From CAYMZZ01 sp964395095 (GTDB lineage Bacteria; Bacteroidota; Bacteroidia; Chitinophagales; Chitinophagaceae), in NCBI GenBank assembly GCA_964395095.1, contig CAYMZZ010000002.1:62001-126000 (forward strand): a stretch of DNA of 64,000 nt. Reading direction: 5' to 3'. A program made the translations under genes and the position numbers. The notes beneath the pieces were generated by a model. It did not search any database. It saw only the letters and a program-made list of their open reading frames with translations, and was not told where the DNA came from. Positions within the stretch are counted from its first letter, which is position 1, and each line of letters begins with the position of its first letter. Below, in pieces: positions 16,496 through 25,385 of this stretch.

Positions 16496-17806
16496 ATGCT
16501 ACATCGCTTATTCCGCAACCTCACTTTCTGGGTATTGCTGGCCATTACGGCAGGTATATTGATCGGGCATTATTTTCCGCATATCGCTTTGCTGAAGATC
16601 ATGGATAAGCCCATCGAGTTTCGCTTTATGGGCCAGATTCTGAAAATAGGCAATACGCTGAGTGAGGCCCTTGGCGGAGCTTTTATCAGCCTGGTGAAGC
16701 TATTCATCAACCCCATCATTTTCCTCACCATCACGCTTGGTATCGTGAGCATGGGTAACCTGAAAAAAGTGGGCAGGGTGGGGGCCAAAGCGCTTTTGTA
16801 TTTTGAAGTGGTAACCACCCTTGCGTTGTTGATTGGTGTAGTGGTGGCGATGATAGTGCAACCCGGTTCGGGTGTAGACATCAGCATGGTGCCGGGAGGC
16901 GATATATCGGCCTATACCCGTAAGGATTCTTTTAGCTGGCTGAAATTTCTGCGCGACAACAGTACACTCATTGTTCTGCTCCTGGCCATTGCCAGTGGTA
17001 TCGGGCTGAGCTTTTATTCCCGGCGGCAGCCCATTATCGATCGAATGGCCTGGATCTCGCGCTATGTATTCAAGGGATTGCATCGGGTGATGTTGTTGGC
17101 GCCAATAGGCGCCCTGGGGGGCATGGCTTATACCATTGGTAAGTATGGCATAGAAACCCTGTTGCCGCTGGGCAAGCTGATGATAACGGTGTATGTAACC
17201 ATGGCGCTTTTCATCTTTGTGGTGCTTTGGTTTATTCTCCGGATGTACAAAGTGCGTATCATGCGCTTTCTTCGCTATATCAGGGAGGAACTGCTGGTGG
17301 TTTTGGGAACCTCCTCTTCCGAGGCCGCCCTGCCCTCGCTGATGGAAAAGCTGGAGAAGATGGGATGTAGCAAATCTACCGTGGGGCTGGTGGTACCCAC
17401 GGGTTATTCCTTCAACCTCGATGGTACCACCATCTACCTCAGCATGAGCATGATTTTCCTGGCCCAGGTATACAATATAGACCTGAGCTGGGTGCAGATC
17501 GCCACCATTGTGGGCATACTCATGCTTACATCCAAGGGCGCGGCCGGCGTAACGGGAAGCGGATTCGCAGTATTGGCCACAACATTGTCGGCCGTAAAAG
17601 TGATACCCATTGAGGGCCTCACCCTATTGCTCGGCGTAGACCGCTTCATGTCGGAAGCCCGCGCCATCACCAATTTTATAGGAAACGGTGTTGCCACCGT
17701 ATGGATATCCAACAACGAAAAAGAATTTGACCGGCATAAAATGGAGCTGGCCTTTGATGCAGTGGGGGATACGGAGGATGTGGTGAAGGATAATGTGAAG
17801 TTTTAA
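16496..17806 (+). CDS. Dicarboxylate/amino acid:cation symporter
   Basis: A 436-residue transporter of the DAACS/GltP family with about eight membrane helices. The re-entrant hairpin and substrate motifs are visible: LGTSSSEAALPSLMEKLEKMG (serine-rich HP1), VVPTGYSFNLDGTTIYLSMSMIFLAQ (NMDGT-like, here NLDGT), SKGAAGVTGSGFAVLATTL (HP2) and GVDRFMSEARAITNFIGN. It imports C4-dicarboxylates or glutamate/aspartate with sodium or protons; the sequence does not settle which. It is monocistronic and bounded on both sides by heptad repeats. Confidence 0.92.
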   Translation: MLHRLFRNLTFWVLLAITAGILIGHYFPHIALLKIMDKPIEFRFMGQILKIGNTLSEALGGAFISLVKLFINPIIFLTITLGIVSMGNLKKVGRVGAKALLYFEVVTTLALLIGVVVAMIVQPGSGVDISMVPGGDISAYTRKDSFSWLKFLRDNSTLIVLLLAIASGIGLSFYSRRQPIIDRMAWISRYVFKGLHRVMLLAPIGALGGMAYTIGKYGIETLLPLGKLMITVYVTMALFIFVVLWFILRMYKVRIMRFLRYIREELLVVLGTSSSEAALPSLMEKLEKMGCSKSTVGLVVPTGYSFNLDGTTIYLSMSMIFLAQVYNIDLSWVQIATIVGILMLTSKGAAGVTGSGFAVLATTLSAVKVIPIEGLTLLLGVDRFMSEARAITNFIGNGVATVWISNNEKEFDRHKMELAFDAVGDTEDVVKDNVKF

Positions 17807-17924
17807 GTTGTAAGTTTTAAGTTATAAGTTTTAAGTTATTCGAAATATACTTTCTGAATTCAATAATCTCCTATTCCATAACTATCTACCTACAACTTAT
17901 AACTTAAAACTTACAACTTAAAAC
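17807..17924. repeat. Heptad inverted pair between symporter and porP
   Basis: Left tract about 17805-17838 (TAAGTTGTAAGTTTTAAGTTATAAG), right tract about 17890-17932 (ACAACTTATAACTTAAAACTTACAACTTAAAAC). The arms are nearly perfectly complementary with about 50 bp between, so a cruciform or a long terminator stem can form between these convergent genes. The right arm reaches the porP stop. Confidence 0.8.
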
Positions 17925-18938
17925 TCAAAACTTGGGGCAATTCAACTTCTTCATATTCGGATCCGTGTACTTCCGAATATAGATCAATGAAATTTCCACG
18001 CCTCCGCGGGAATTGGAGGCGGCTTTGAGGGCAGAAGTATTTACATCGTAGGAGGCGCCGAAATGCCATTCGCCAAATTCGAGGCCTACATAGGGAATCA
18101 GGGCATCGCCAAAGCGATACCAGCTTCCGATATAGAAATTCGTAGGGTTTTCTTCGTCGTTATTTACATTAAGGCTAAATGCGCCACCGAGCATGGTATT
18201 GCGGGCCTGGGCCTGCATGCTGTGGTTGGCGGCCACGTGCACCGAATTATAAGTGCCTACCGGAATACGGGCGCCACCCTGAAGGGTCACTCTTGAGTTG
18301 AGCAGGAAACTTCCCTCCTGGAAACTTTCTTTGGGCCGGTTGATATGATACATGGAGGCGCCGAAATAAAAGTTGTTGTACCCATTGGTAGAACCATTGT
18401 AGATGATGCCGGCATTAACATCAAAATAATTCAGGTTGACCTGGCTGCTGGAAAAACTTTCCTGGGTAACGCCTGTAAAACCCATGGGTGTAAGCTGGTC
18501 CTGGAAAGTAAGTTTGGTGGTATTGAGGCGCTTATTCATATAAGTGCCCTGGAATCCCGCGCCAATCTGGTGATAACCATTTTCGTCGAGCGCTTTGTGA
18601 TAGGCAACCGATAATGCATAATACGTACTGTTGAGTGCGCCGTTTCCGGCTTTGTCGCTATAAGCCATCAAACCCACGCCAAACTGATCAAATTCAGGAA
18701 TCCGGTTCTTCATGATGCCCATATCGAAGGAGGCCGTCATGGTGGTATACGCATTATTGATGGTAGGCCATTGGTTACGATAGTTGGCTGCAAAACGATA
18801 GACCCCGTCGAATTTACCGGTAAGCGCCGGGTTCAGGGTCATGGGGGAAGCAAAAAATTGAGAGAAGTTAGGATCCTGAGCAAAAGCCGGTAATCCCACA
18901 AAAGCGCAGATAGTCAGGGTTATTATAAGTCGTTTCAT
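17925..18938 (-). CDS. PorP/SprF family type IX secretion system membrane protein
   Basis: A 337-residue outer-membrane beta-barrel-like protein. A signal peptide (MKRLIITLTICAFVGLPAFAQ) precedes the family start DPNFSQFFASPMTLNPALTGKFDGVYRFAANYRNQW. Aromatic alternating strands follow, with HKALDENGYHQIGAGFQGTYMNK and FYFGASMYHINRPKESF. In Bacteroidota, PorP/SprF proteins pair with gliding/adhesion proteins secreted by the T9SS; no such large adhesin is adjacent. It is monocistronic. Confidence 0.9.
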   Translation of the reverse strand: MKRLIITLTICAFVGLPAFAQDPNFSQFFASPMTLNPALTGKFDGVYRFAANYRNQWPTINNAYTTMTASFDMGIMKNRIPEFDQFGVGLMAYSDKAGNGALNSTYYALSVAYHKALDENGYHQIGAGFQGTYMNKRLNTTKLTFQDQLTPMGFTGVTQESFSSSQVNLNYFDVNAGIIYNGSTNGYNNFYFGASMYHINRPKESFQEGSFLLNSRVTLQGGARIPVGTYNSVHVAANHSMQAQARNTMLGGAFSLNVNNDEENPTNFYIGSWYRFGDALIPYVGLEFGEWHFGASYDVNTSALKAASNSRGGVEISLIYIRKYTDPNMKKLNCPKF

Positions 18939-19133
18939 CTCAGCAATTGAGTTTTTCGCTGGTTGGTACTGTGGGATTGACCCGGCACCGACCTAAAACG
19001 TTGCAGCTACCCGTCAAATTGCCCAATGGGACTGCAAAACGAAATTGTAATATACAACAAAATCAAGACCCACAAAAGACCCGTTCTGCTGCGTAGGAGA
19101 GGGGGGTTAAAATGATTTAACAGGAGTTTGCGC

Positions 19134-19784
19134 TCACATTTGCACTTTCACGCCATAGGCCAAATCGCCCGCATCGCCCAATCCGGGCACAATATAGCCC
19201 TTGGCTGTCAATTCATCATCAATATCGCCGCACCAAATGGTGACGCCGGGTTCTTCCCGCTTCACGTATTCAATACCCACCGTGCAGGCAATGGCCGCAA
19301 CAATATGAATTTCGCGTGGCCGGCCTTCTTCCCGCAGAAAATGAATGGTTTTTACCAGGGAGGAGCCGGTAGCCAGCATGGGATCGCTGATGATAATGGT
19401 GCGGTTCTCGAGCTCGGGGCAGGAAATATAATCGAGGCTGATTTCGAAGCTGCCGTCTTTCCGGTGCTTTCGATAGGCGGATATAAAGGCATTGTCGGCC
19501 TTATCGAAAAAATTAAGCAATCCCTGGTGCAGGGGCAATCCCGCACGCAGAATGGTAGCCAGTACCGGTTGATCGCTCAGTACTTTGCTAAGGGCTGTGC
19601 CCAGGGGTGTCTGCACTTCCTTTTCGCTAAAGGGCAGTACTTTACTGATCTCATAAGCCGCTACTTCGCCAATGCGTTCCAGGTTGCGGCGGAAACGAAG
19701 CCGATCCGTCTGTATTTCCACATCCCGCAATTCACTCACCCAGTTGCTGATCAGGCTATGTTGTTCGCTAAGGTTGATAATCAT
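19134..19784 (-). CDS. upp: Uracil phosphoribosyltransferase
   Basis: A 216-residue PRTase that makes UMP from uracil and PRPP. ATG 19784 (MIINLSEQHSLISNWVSELRD) gives the usual length; the upstream extension is not family-like and overlaps the divergent gene's leader. The PRPP site is RTIIISDPMLATGSSLVKTI and the uracil/substrate region is LPFSEKEVQTPLG. GDIDDELTAKGYIVPGLGDAGDLAYG is the C-terminal uracil-binding region. It is divergent from anmK with 70 bp between starts. Confidence 0.95.
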   Translation of the reverse strand: MIINLSEQHSLISNWVSELRDVEIQTDRLRFRRNLERIGEVAAYEISKVLPFSEKEVQTPLGTALSKVLSDQPVLATILRAGLPLHQGLLNFFDKADNAFISAYRKHRKDGSFEISLDYISCPELENRTIIISDPMLATGSSLVKTIHFLREEGRPREIHIVAAIACTVGIEYVKREEPGVTIWCGDIDDELTAKGYIVPGLGDAGDLAYGVKVQM

Positions 19785-19854
19785 GTGCAGCGGTTTTGTT
19801 GGAGCCCTAAAAGAGAATGGACTAATTTTGGCAAATCTAAACAAATTCAATGGC

Positions 19855-20946
19855 ATGGTTTATCGCGCTATAGGTTTAATGAGCGGGAGTTCACTCGACG
19901 GGCTGGATATCGTGTTTGCGGAATTTCATGAAAATGGCGGACAATGGTCGTACACTATTGAAGCGGCGGATTGTTATGCTTACCCGCCCGAATGGGTGGA
20001 ACGTTTGCGCAATGCCACACAATTATCGGCGCTCGATTACCAGCTCCTGCACGTGGAGTATGGTCATTACCTGGGTCGTGAGGTAAATCGCTTTATCGCT
20101 GCTCATCAACTGTCCTACAAAGTGGCGCTGATTGCTTCGCATGGACATACCAGTTTCCATTTGCCCGGCAAAGGAATGACGGCGCAGTTAGGAGATGGCG
20201 CCGCCCTTGCGGCGGAAACGGGTTTGCCGGTGGTATCGGATCTCCGTGCCATGGATCTGGCCCTGGGCGGACAGGGTGCTCCCATTGTTCCCATTGGGGA
20301 AAGATTGCTTTGGGAGGGGTATGATTATTTTCTGAATATTGGTGGAATCGCGAATATATCGGCCAATCGCGATCCTTATATCGCCTTTGATACAGGCCCC
20401 GCCAACCGCGTACTCAATATGCTCGCTGCCGAGAAGGGTTTGGCATACGATAATGGCGGCATGCTGGCGGCGGGCGGACGGCTACACGCTGATCTGCTCG
20501 AAAAGCTGAATAAACTGGATTATTACAGTAAACCCTGGCCCAAATCGCTGGCCAATGAATGGGGTACCGATGTGGTATATCCCCTGCTGCAAGCATCCGG
20601 CTATTCCGTAGAGGATCGGCTTCGTTGTTGTACAGAGCATATTGCCATGCAGGTGGCAGGAGCCGTGGAAAGCCTACGCAAAGCGGCAAGCATTGCATCT
20701 GCACAAAAATTGCTGGTAACGGGCGGCGGCGCCTTTAACGATTTTCTGATAGCGCGGCTTGATGAGCTGTTGCGGACACAGCAAACGGAAATCGTGATTC
20801 CCGACAAAAGCCTGGTTCAATACAAAGAAGCCCTGATCATGGCGCTAATAGGTATACTCCGCTGGCGCGAAGAAGTGAATGTGTTGTCGTCGGTAACAGG
20901 AAGCCGGAGAGATTCGGTGGGAGGAGCGATGTGGATGGGGCAGTGA
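19855..20946 (+). CDS. anmK: Anhydro-N-acetylmuramic acid kinase
   Basis: A 363-residue ASKHA-fold kinase that phosphorylates and opens 1,6-anhydro-MurNAc during cell-wall recycling. ATG 19855 starts MVYRAIGLMSGSSLDGLDIVFAEF, whose GLMSGSSLDG is the family ATP-binding signature. ASHGHTSFH, AQLGDGAALA, GGIANIS and LLVTGGGAFNDFL are also present. An open extension upstream to 19672 covers upp in antisense and is not used. No other recycling genes are near. Confidence 0.93.
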   Translation: MVYRAIGLMSGSSLDGLDIVFAEFHENGGQWSYTIEAADCYAYPPEWVERLRNATQLSALDYQLLHVEYGHYLGREVNRFIAAHQLSYKVALIASHGHTSFHLPGKGMTAQLGDGAALAAETGLPVVSDLRAMDLALGGQGAPIVPIGERLLWEGYDYFLNIGGIANISANRDPYIAFDTGPANRVLNMLAAEKGLAYDNGGMLAAGGRLHADLLEKLNKLDYYSKPWPKSLANEWGTDVVYPLLQASGYSVEDRLRCCTEHIAMQVAGAVESLRKAASIASAQKLLVTGGGAFNDFLIARLDELLRTQQTEIVIPDKSLVQYKEALIMALIGILRWREEVNVLSSVTGSRRDSVGGAMWMGQ

Positions 20947-21120
20947 GGAGAGTTTAAGGTTTAGGATATTTAAGAAATCCTCCTTCATTGAACTCAGCAT
21001 TTGTTACTTTAAACTTCAGACAGATCATCGCAGATTTTTTTTCTTAAATCAGTTCTGAAATGTACCTCCCTACTCATCACCTTAAACGTTAAACTTTAAA
21101 CCCTAAACCTTAAACCTTCC
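20947..21120. repeat. Heptad inverted pair with a CGCAGAT fragment
   Basis: GTTTAAGGTTTAGG at about 20952-20966 is mirrored by CCTTAAACGTTAAACTTTAAACCCTAAACCTTAAACC at about 21080-21115. A single CGCAGATTTTTTTTC unit lies between, at about 21030. The gap separates two convergent genes and contains no gene. Confidence 0.7.
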
Positions 21121-21873
21121 TCACAATCCAAGTACTTGCTTCAGCTTCCCATATCCCCCCCGGCTCACGGGTATCTTGGCTCCGGTTCTTAATACGGCTA
21201 CATGGCTGTCTTTCTCGTAAGGATCAATCCGGGTGATTTGCTGAATATTGATGATATAGGAACGATGGGCGCGAACAAACTGCTGGCCGTCGAGCAGTTG
21301 TTCAAAATAGGCCATGGTTTTGTTTTTGAGAAAATACCCTTCCGAGGTATGAATCTTCACGTAATCGTCGGCTGCTTCCAGGTAGTACACATCGTGTACG
21401 GGAATGATCTTGATCTTGCTGCCGTTTTTCACCACGATGCGATTGTTTTGCACCGGCGATTGGGCGGCAGTTTCGAGTAATTCCCTGGTTTCATTTTCCT
21501 GTTGCACACGCGGGCTTTCGGCCCATTTGGCCAGCGCACGATCAAAGCGTTCCTGGTTAAAGGGCTTGAGCAGGTAGTCCACCGCATGGGCTTCGAAAGC
21601 GCGGATGGCGTATTCATCGAAGGCCGTGGTGAAAATTACAGAGGGCGGCTGCTCAATCAATTCCAGCATTTCAAAGCCGTTGATCTTGGGCATTTGAATA
21701 TCGAGAAAGATCAGGTCGGGCTGCCATTGCTGTATGGCTTTTACACCTTCAAAGCCATCGCCGCATTCGGCCACTATTTGCAATTGCGGATGTGCCTGCA
21801 GGTACTCCTTTACAATACCACGCGCCAGGGGCTCATCGTCTATAAGTATCACTTTTGTCGGATTATTCGTCAT
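21121..21873 (-). CDS. LytTR-family response regulator
   Basis: A 250-residue response regulator. The receiver domain (1-120) has DDEPLAR at the acidic pocket, the phosphoacceptor Asp in DLIFLDIQMPKINGFEML, and KPFNQERF with the conserved Lys. The C-terminal LytTR DNA-binding domain (about 145-250) shows VYYLEAADDYVKIHTSEGYFL and FVRAHRSYIINIQQITRIDPYEKDSH. Its start overlaps the upstream histidine kinase by 11 bp, so the two form one system. The target genes are not evident. Confidence 0.93.
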   Translation of the reverse strand: MTNNPTKVILIDDEPLARGIVKEYLQAHPQLQIVAECGDGFEGVKAIQQWQPDLIFLDIQMPKINGFEMLELIEQPPSVIFTTAFDEYAIRAFEAHAVDYLLKPFNQERFDRALAKWAESPRVQQENETRELLETAAQSPVQNNRIVVKNGSKIKIIPVHDVYYLEAADDYVKIHTSEGYFLKNKTMAYFEQLLDGQQFVRAHRSYIINIQQITRIDPYEKDSHVAVLRTGAKIPVSRGGYGKLKQVLGL

Positions 21874-22963
21874 GGTTGATGATTGATTTGGGGGATTCTG
21901 TTTTTACTTTTTTCTCGCTCACAGGGGCAGGCTGCGGAATGCGAACCCGGGTGATGAATGTTTGCTCATGAATACTGGTCTTCAGCAGATCGGCGCGGGT
22001 GAAGAGCAGGTACAGCCTTCGCTGGACCGATTTCAACCCAAACCCTGTGCCCTTGTTGGGAGAAGCCGTTTCCGGATCGAAGGGGTTGCTCACTTCCACT
22101 ACCAGGTCCTGCTGCTCTAAATAGGTTTTCACCTCAATCACCGTTTCGCCAACGGTATCGTAGAGGCCGAACTTGATGGCGTTTTCAACAATAGGTTGCA
22201 AAATAAGCGCGGGCATTTTCATGGACAGGGTATCCTCATCCACGTTCACCTGGGTTGAAAGGCGGTTGCCAAACCGCACTTTTTCTATGTCGAGATAAAG
22301 TTGCAGGTACTGCAATTCTTCCTGCAGATTCACCCATTGGGTTTCTTCTTTTTTGAGGGTTCCCCGCAGAAAGTCGGAGAGCTGCTGCACCATCTTACGT
22401 GCCTCCATCGGTCGCACACCAATCAGAGCATTGATACTGTTGAGGCTGTTGAAAAGAAAATGGGGCTGCAATTGCTGGCGTAATTTATAGAGCTCTGCAT
22501 CGCGGGCCAGTTTTTCCGCATCGGCTTTTCTGCTCTCCGTTTCCTTTTGCTCAAACCAGCTATGCCAGTTGATGGCCAGCATGGTTACGATACCCACCAC
22601 CAGCACGCCAATACTGAAGCGAATGATCATGGATTTATTCAGAAAGCTCTCATAGTCGAAGAAGCGATCCAGCACCAGTCCCAGTAGCCAGCGATCGATA
22701 GCCAGCCACAAACCGGTGAGCACGAGGCACATGATGATGAGGTTCACGAACTGTTCACGTCCCGGCAAATAATAGCGAATCGTGTTCATGATCAGCAGGC
22801 AAAAAGCGAGCAGGGTCAGGTTGCTGATCAGGCTATCGTAGATAGCGGCACCAAGCGGCATGTTGAACCAGTAGAGCAGCAGGGCATGGTCCACCATCAG
22901 CAATAACCAGCCGATGGTGAAGATGACGAGAAATCTGCGTGTGGCAAATGGCGATTCAGACAT
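21863..22963 (-). CDS. LytS-type sensor histidine kinase
   Basis: A 366-residue membrane kinase. Four hydrophobic helices occupy the first 135 residues (FLVIFTIGWLLLMVDHALLLYW, LISNLTLLAFCLLIMNTI, and two more). The His_kinase domain carries the phosphoacceptor in LQPHFLFNSLNSINALI (about residue 170) and the ATPase domain has LILQPIVENAIKFGL and GTGFGLKSVQRRL. It pairs with the overlapping LytTR regulator. No ligand-binding domain outside the membrane segments is visible. Confidence 0.92.
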   Translation of the reverse strand: MSESPFATRRFLVIFTIGWLLLMVDHALLLYWFNMPLGAAIYDSLISNLTLLAFCLLIMNTIRYYLPGREQFVNLIIMCLVLTGLWLAIDRWLLGLVLDRFFDYESFLNKSMIIRFSIGVLVVGIVTMLAINWHSWFEQKETESRKADAEKLARDAELYKLRQQLQPHFLFNSLNSINALIGVRPMEARKMVQQLSDFLRGTLKKEETQWVNLQEELQYLQLYLDIEKVRFGNRLSTQVNVDEDTLSMKMPALILQPIVENAIKFGLYDTVGETVIEVKTYLEQQDLVVEVSNPFDPETASPNKGTGFGLKSVQRRLYLLFTRADLLKTSIHEQTFITRVRIPQPAPVSEKKVKTESPKSIINHDE

Positions 22964-22970
22964 GTTGGTT

Positions 22971-23330
22971 TCAGGCCAGCTTCAGGAGCTGATGCGTGGG
23001 GCCAAAGAACAGGTTTTTGGCCTTTTGGTGAATAGTATGGATATAGGCGTCGGCATTTTCCCTTTCTTCAATACGCGAATAAAGTTCGGCGCCATCAATC
23101 AGTTCCCGCAATTGATAAAGTTCGCTTACATTGATAAACTCCCAGCGTACGAGCTGCTCCTTTCGGTTGTAGAAACTATCTTCTTCCTGCCGCGCGATCG
23201 CATAAGCTTTACGAAATGCATCTTCCTTATTGCGACCGCCCACCAGGCGTAATTGCTCGTCGAACTGCGGTGTATGTACGCCATCACCACAGATAATACG
23301 AAAGACCAGTTTTGCGAGATACCAGTTCAT
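22971..23330 (-). CDS. DUF4288-like protein
   Basis: A 119-residue soluble protein beginning MNWYLAKLVFRIICGDGVHTPQFDEQLRLV, the typical opening of DUF4288 proteins. It is predicted to be alpha/beta with VRWEFINVSELYQLRELIDGAELYSRIEE. Function unknown. It lies 7 bp upstream of the histidine kinase on the same strand, so it is probably the first gene of that three-gene unit and may be linked to the signal pathway. Confidence 0.75.
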   Translation of the reverse strand: MNWYLAKLVFRIICGDGVHTPQFDEQLRLVGGRNKEDAFRKAYAIARQEEDSFYNRKEQLVRWEFINVSELYQLRELIDGAELYSRIEERENADAYIHTIHQKAKNLFFGPTHQLLKLA

Positions 23331-23478
23331 AAGATGAGGTGTTGTTTGGTTGTTTATGAGTTGAGAGTTTAAGGTTTAAAGTTTAAAGTTTGGCTTTCAG
23401 CATTCATTTTATTGCGATTGACTGCTGCATTAAATCACTCCTTTTAAACTTTAAACTCTAAACTTTCAACCTTCTTAC
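23331..23478. repeat. Heptad inverted pair upstream of the DUF4288/two-component unit
   Basis: GAGTTTAAGGTTTAAAGTTTAAAGTTTGG at about 23365-23394 is mirrored by TTTTAAACTTTAAACTCTAAACTTTC at about 23444-23469, with 50 bp between. It separates co-directional genes, so any promoter for the two-component unit must lie within or beside it. Confidence 0.75.
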
Positions 23479-24273
23479 TCAATAGCTTTTAATCTCCATT
23501 CCCCCAAAAACCATCGTTCCCCTGATTACCAGCGTGCGGGCGGGGGATTCGTTGCTGGGCATTATTTTACGCTTGTCGCCAATGCCACCAAAAATGGTAA
23601 CGGCTTCGGAGCGGATGGCCCAGTTTGACGGAACTACCAGGGTGGCGCCGCCAAAAATGGCCGTTACATCCACTACAGCGGGGCTGGTCATATCTGCCTG
23701 CGTCAGGTCTATTTCACATCCCCCGAATATGTTCACCAGTTCGCCACCCTTGAAATGCTTGGAAAGAATTACTTTTTTGGCGCCACTGAAAATGCAGGTG
23801 CTTTTTACAACATCATCTTCGGTATACTCCCTGTCGCTCTCAAAAAAGCCATCTCCGAGATTGCCCATTTCATCTTTTTTTTCCTCCCGGCAAACCTGCC
23901 AGTTGCGGCCACGGGCGCGGATAAGAAACAGGAAACCGATAATGATCAGGATGATGGGCCAGATATGCCGGCGGATCTGACCTTCCAGCACAAACTCGTT
24001 GAGCAAAAATGCGCCGCCGATGAGCACGGGTACAAACCATCCTCCATCCCGGAAACCCTTTTTGATTCCGATAAAAAGACCAATGGCGATGAGCAGCATC
24101 TGCCAACTGAAGAGCCAGCGGGGAACGGGAACACCCATGCTCCTGGCCAGGGCAATGCCACCTATTACCAGCAGGAAAATGCCGGTCCATACATGCCCGG
24201 TGCTATCATGGCGCTTCCGGTATTCTTCCTGAGGCCGGTTGGCTGCTTCGTGGGGTTCTTTGTAATCGCTCAT
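23479..24273 (-). CDS. LiaF-like membrane protein with predicted cell-surface stress domain
   Basis: A 264-residue protein; ATG 24273 (MSDYKEPHEAANRPQEEYRKRH) is chosen because the open frame upstream is unlike the family. Three or four membrane helices follow (VWTGIFLLVIGGIALARSMGVP, WQMLLIAIGLFIGI, FVPVLIGGAFLLN, IWPIILIIIGFLFLI). The C-terminal half is a right-handed beta domain with repeats such as CIFSGAKKVILSK, NIFGGCEIDLTQ, AIFGGATLVVPSNW and TIFGGIGDKR, as in LiaF/DUF5668 proteins that act in envelope stress. The role here is inferred. Confidence 0.82.
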   Translation of the reverse strand: MSDYKEPHEAANRPQEEYRKRHDSTGHVWTGIFLLVIGGIALARSMGVPVPRWLFSWQMLLIAIGLFIGIKKGFRDGGWFVPVLIGGAFLLNEFVLEGQIRRHIWPIILIIIGFLFLIRARGRNWQVCREEKKDEMGNLGDGFFESDREYTEDDVVKSTCIFSGAKKVILSKHFKGGELVNIFGGCEIDLTQADMTSPAVVDVTAIFGGATLVVPSNWAIRSEAVTIFGGIGDKRKIMPSNESPARTLVIRGTMVFGGMEIKSY

Positions 24274-24452
24274 ATCTGTGTTATAATGATGATGTAAAAC
24301 TAAGACAGCATGCGCCGAAATGCAAGCCAGTAAAGGCTTTTGGTGGGCATTTCTCGGTAAAAGCAGGATAAGGGGCGGCGAATGGCCAGCGACATTTTGG
24401 GTTTTCCATAGATGTCTCCTCAAAGCCCAAATTCGGCCTCATTTCACCCGCG

Positions 24453-25151
24453 CTATTTGCGGGATAAAAGCCAGGGCAAAATATCGGAAAGTTTTTCGGC
24501 CTGGTGAAAATGGGGATGCTCAATATGATGATCCACTTTTTCGTGGTCCCAGGTAATATGATACGGAATATGCACGGCATGCCCGCCAATGGCCAGCACG
24601 GGCAGCACATCCGATTTCAGGGAGTTGCCAATCATCAGGAAATGGTCCGGGTCGATATCCAAATGCTGAATCAGCTTTTCATAATCCTTTTCCTGTTTGT
24701 CCGACATGATCTCTATATGATGGAAATAATGTTCCAGACCCGACTTTTTCAATTTCCTTTCCTGGTCCAGCAAATCCCCCTTGGTAGCCACTACCAGACG
24801 GTATTTTCCGAACAGCGATTTTAAAACCGATTCTACATCATCCAGCAATTCAATAGGACGACCCAGCAGGTCCTTGCCATACTCGATGGCTTTTTCAATG
24901 ACCGATATATGCACCGTATTGCGCGAAACCCGTAAAGCCGTTTCCACCATCGACAGCATAAACCCCTTTACCCCATAACCATAAAGCGCCAGGTTCTGTA
25001 TTTCCGTCTTGAAAAGCTCCTGCGAAGCGGTATGATGCGGCACATAGTCCTGCAGGAGATTACAGAATTTCTCCTCCGTTTCCCGAAAGTAGGGCTCATT
25101 TACCCAAAGCGTATCGTCGGCGTCGAATGCGATAACGGAAAGCTGGTTCAT
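24453..25151 (-). CDS. HAD-family hydrolase
   Basis: A 232-residue HAD phosphatase. Motif I is IAFDADDTLWVNEPYF with the nucleophile and acid aspartates (DxD), motif II is VVATKGD (Thr), and motif IV is FLMIGNSLKSDVLPVLAIGG. A helical cap lies at about residues 20-100. Substrate unknown; related Bacteroidota proteins are annotated only as HAD hydrolases. It is monocistronic, and its start is followed by a heptad repeat block. Confidence 0.88.
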   Translation of the reverse strand: MNQLSVIAFDADDTLWVNEPYFRETEEKFCNLLQDYVPHHTASQELFKTEIQNLALYGYGVKGFMLSMVETALRVSRNTVHISVIEKAIEYGKDLLGRPIELLDDVESVLKSLFGKYRLVVATKGDLLDQERKLKKSGLEHYFHHIEIMSDKQEKDYEKLIQHLDIDPDHFLMIGNSLKSDVLPVLAIGGHAVHIPYHITWDHEKVDHHIEHPHFHQAEKLSDILPWLLSRK

Positions 25152-25385
25152 TGTTTAGCGTTTAAGGTTTAGGGTTTAAGGTTTAAGGTTTTGCAACGAC
25201 CGTAGTACTTTATTTCATAAAATAAATCTGCTTATCTGAAATAGTGCGCGATCATTGCATGATAACAAAGTTAGTCCTTCTATGATGCCATATTTTCGCA
25301 GATTTCTTTCCACCTTAAACTTTAAACCTTAAACCCTAAACCAACGCAAAACATATTATCTTTCCCACCCTAAATGCATCTGCAA
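25152..25385. repeat. Heptad inverted pair between HAD hydrolase and propeller-amidohydrolase
   Basis: TTTAGCGTTTAAGGTTTAGGGTTTAAGGTTTAAGG at about 25155-25189 is mirrored by CCTTAAACTTTAAACCTTAAACCCTAAACC at about 25313-25342. One CGCAGATTTC unit lies near 25296. A weak -7-like TATCTTTC at 25358 stands 20 bp before the downstream start. These two genes are divergent, so promoters for both must lie here. Confidence 0.72.

Noticed and set aside
19672..19854. Upstream extension of the anmK frame
   Set aside because: It covers the divergent upp gene; the family start MVYRAIGLMSGSS at 19855 gives the right length.
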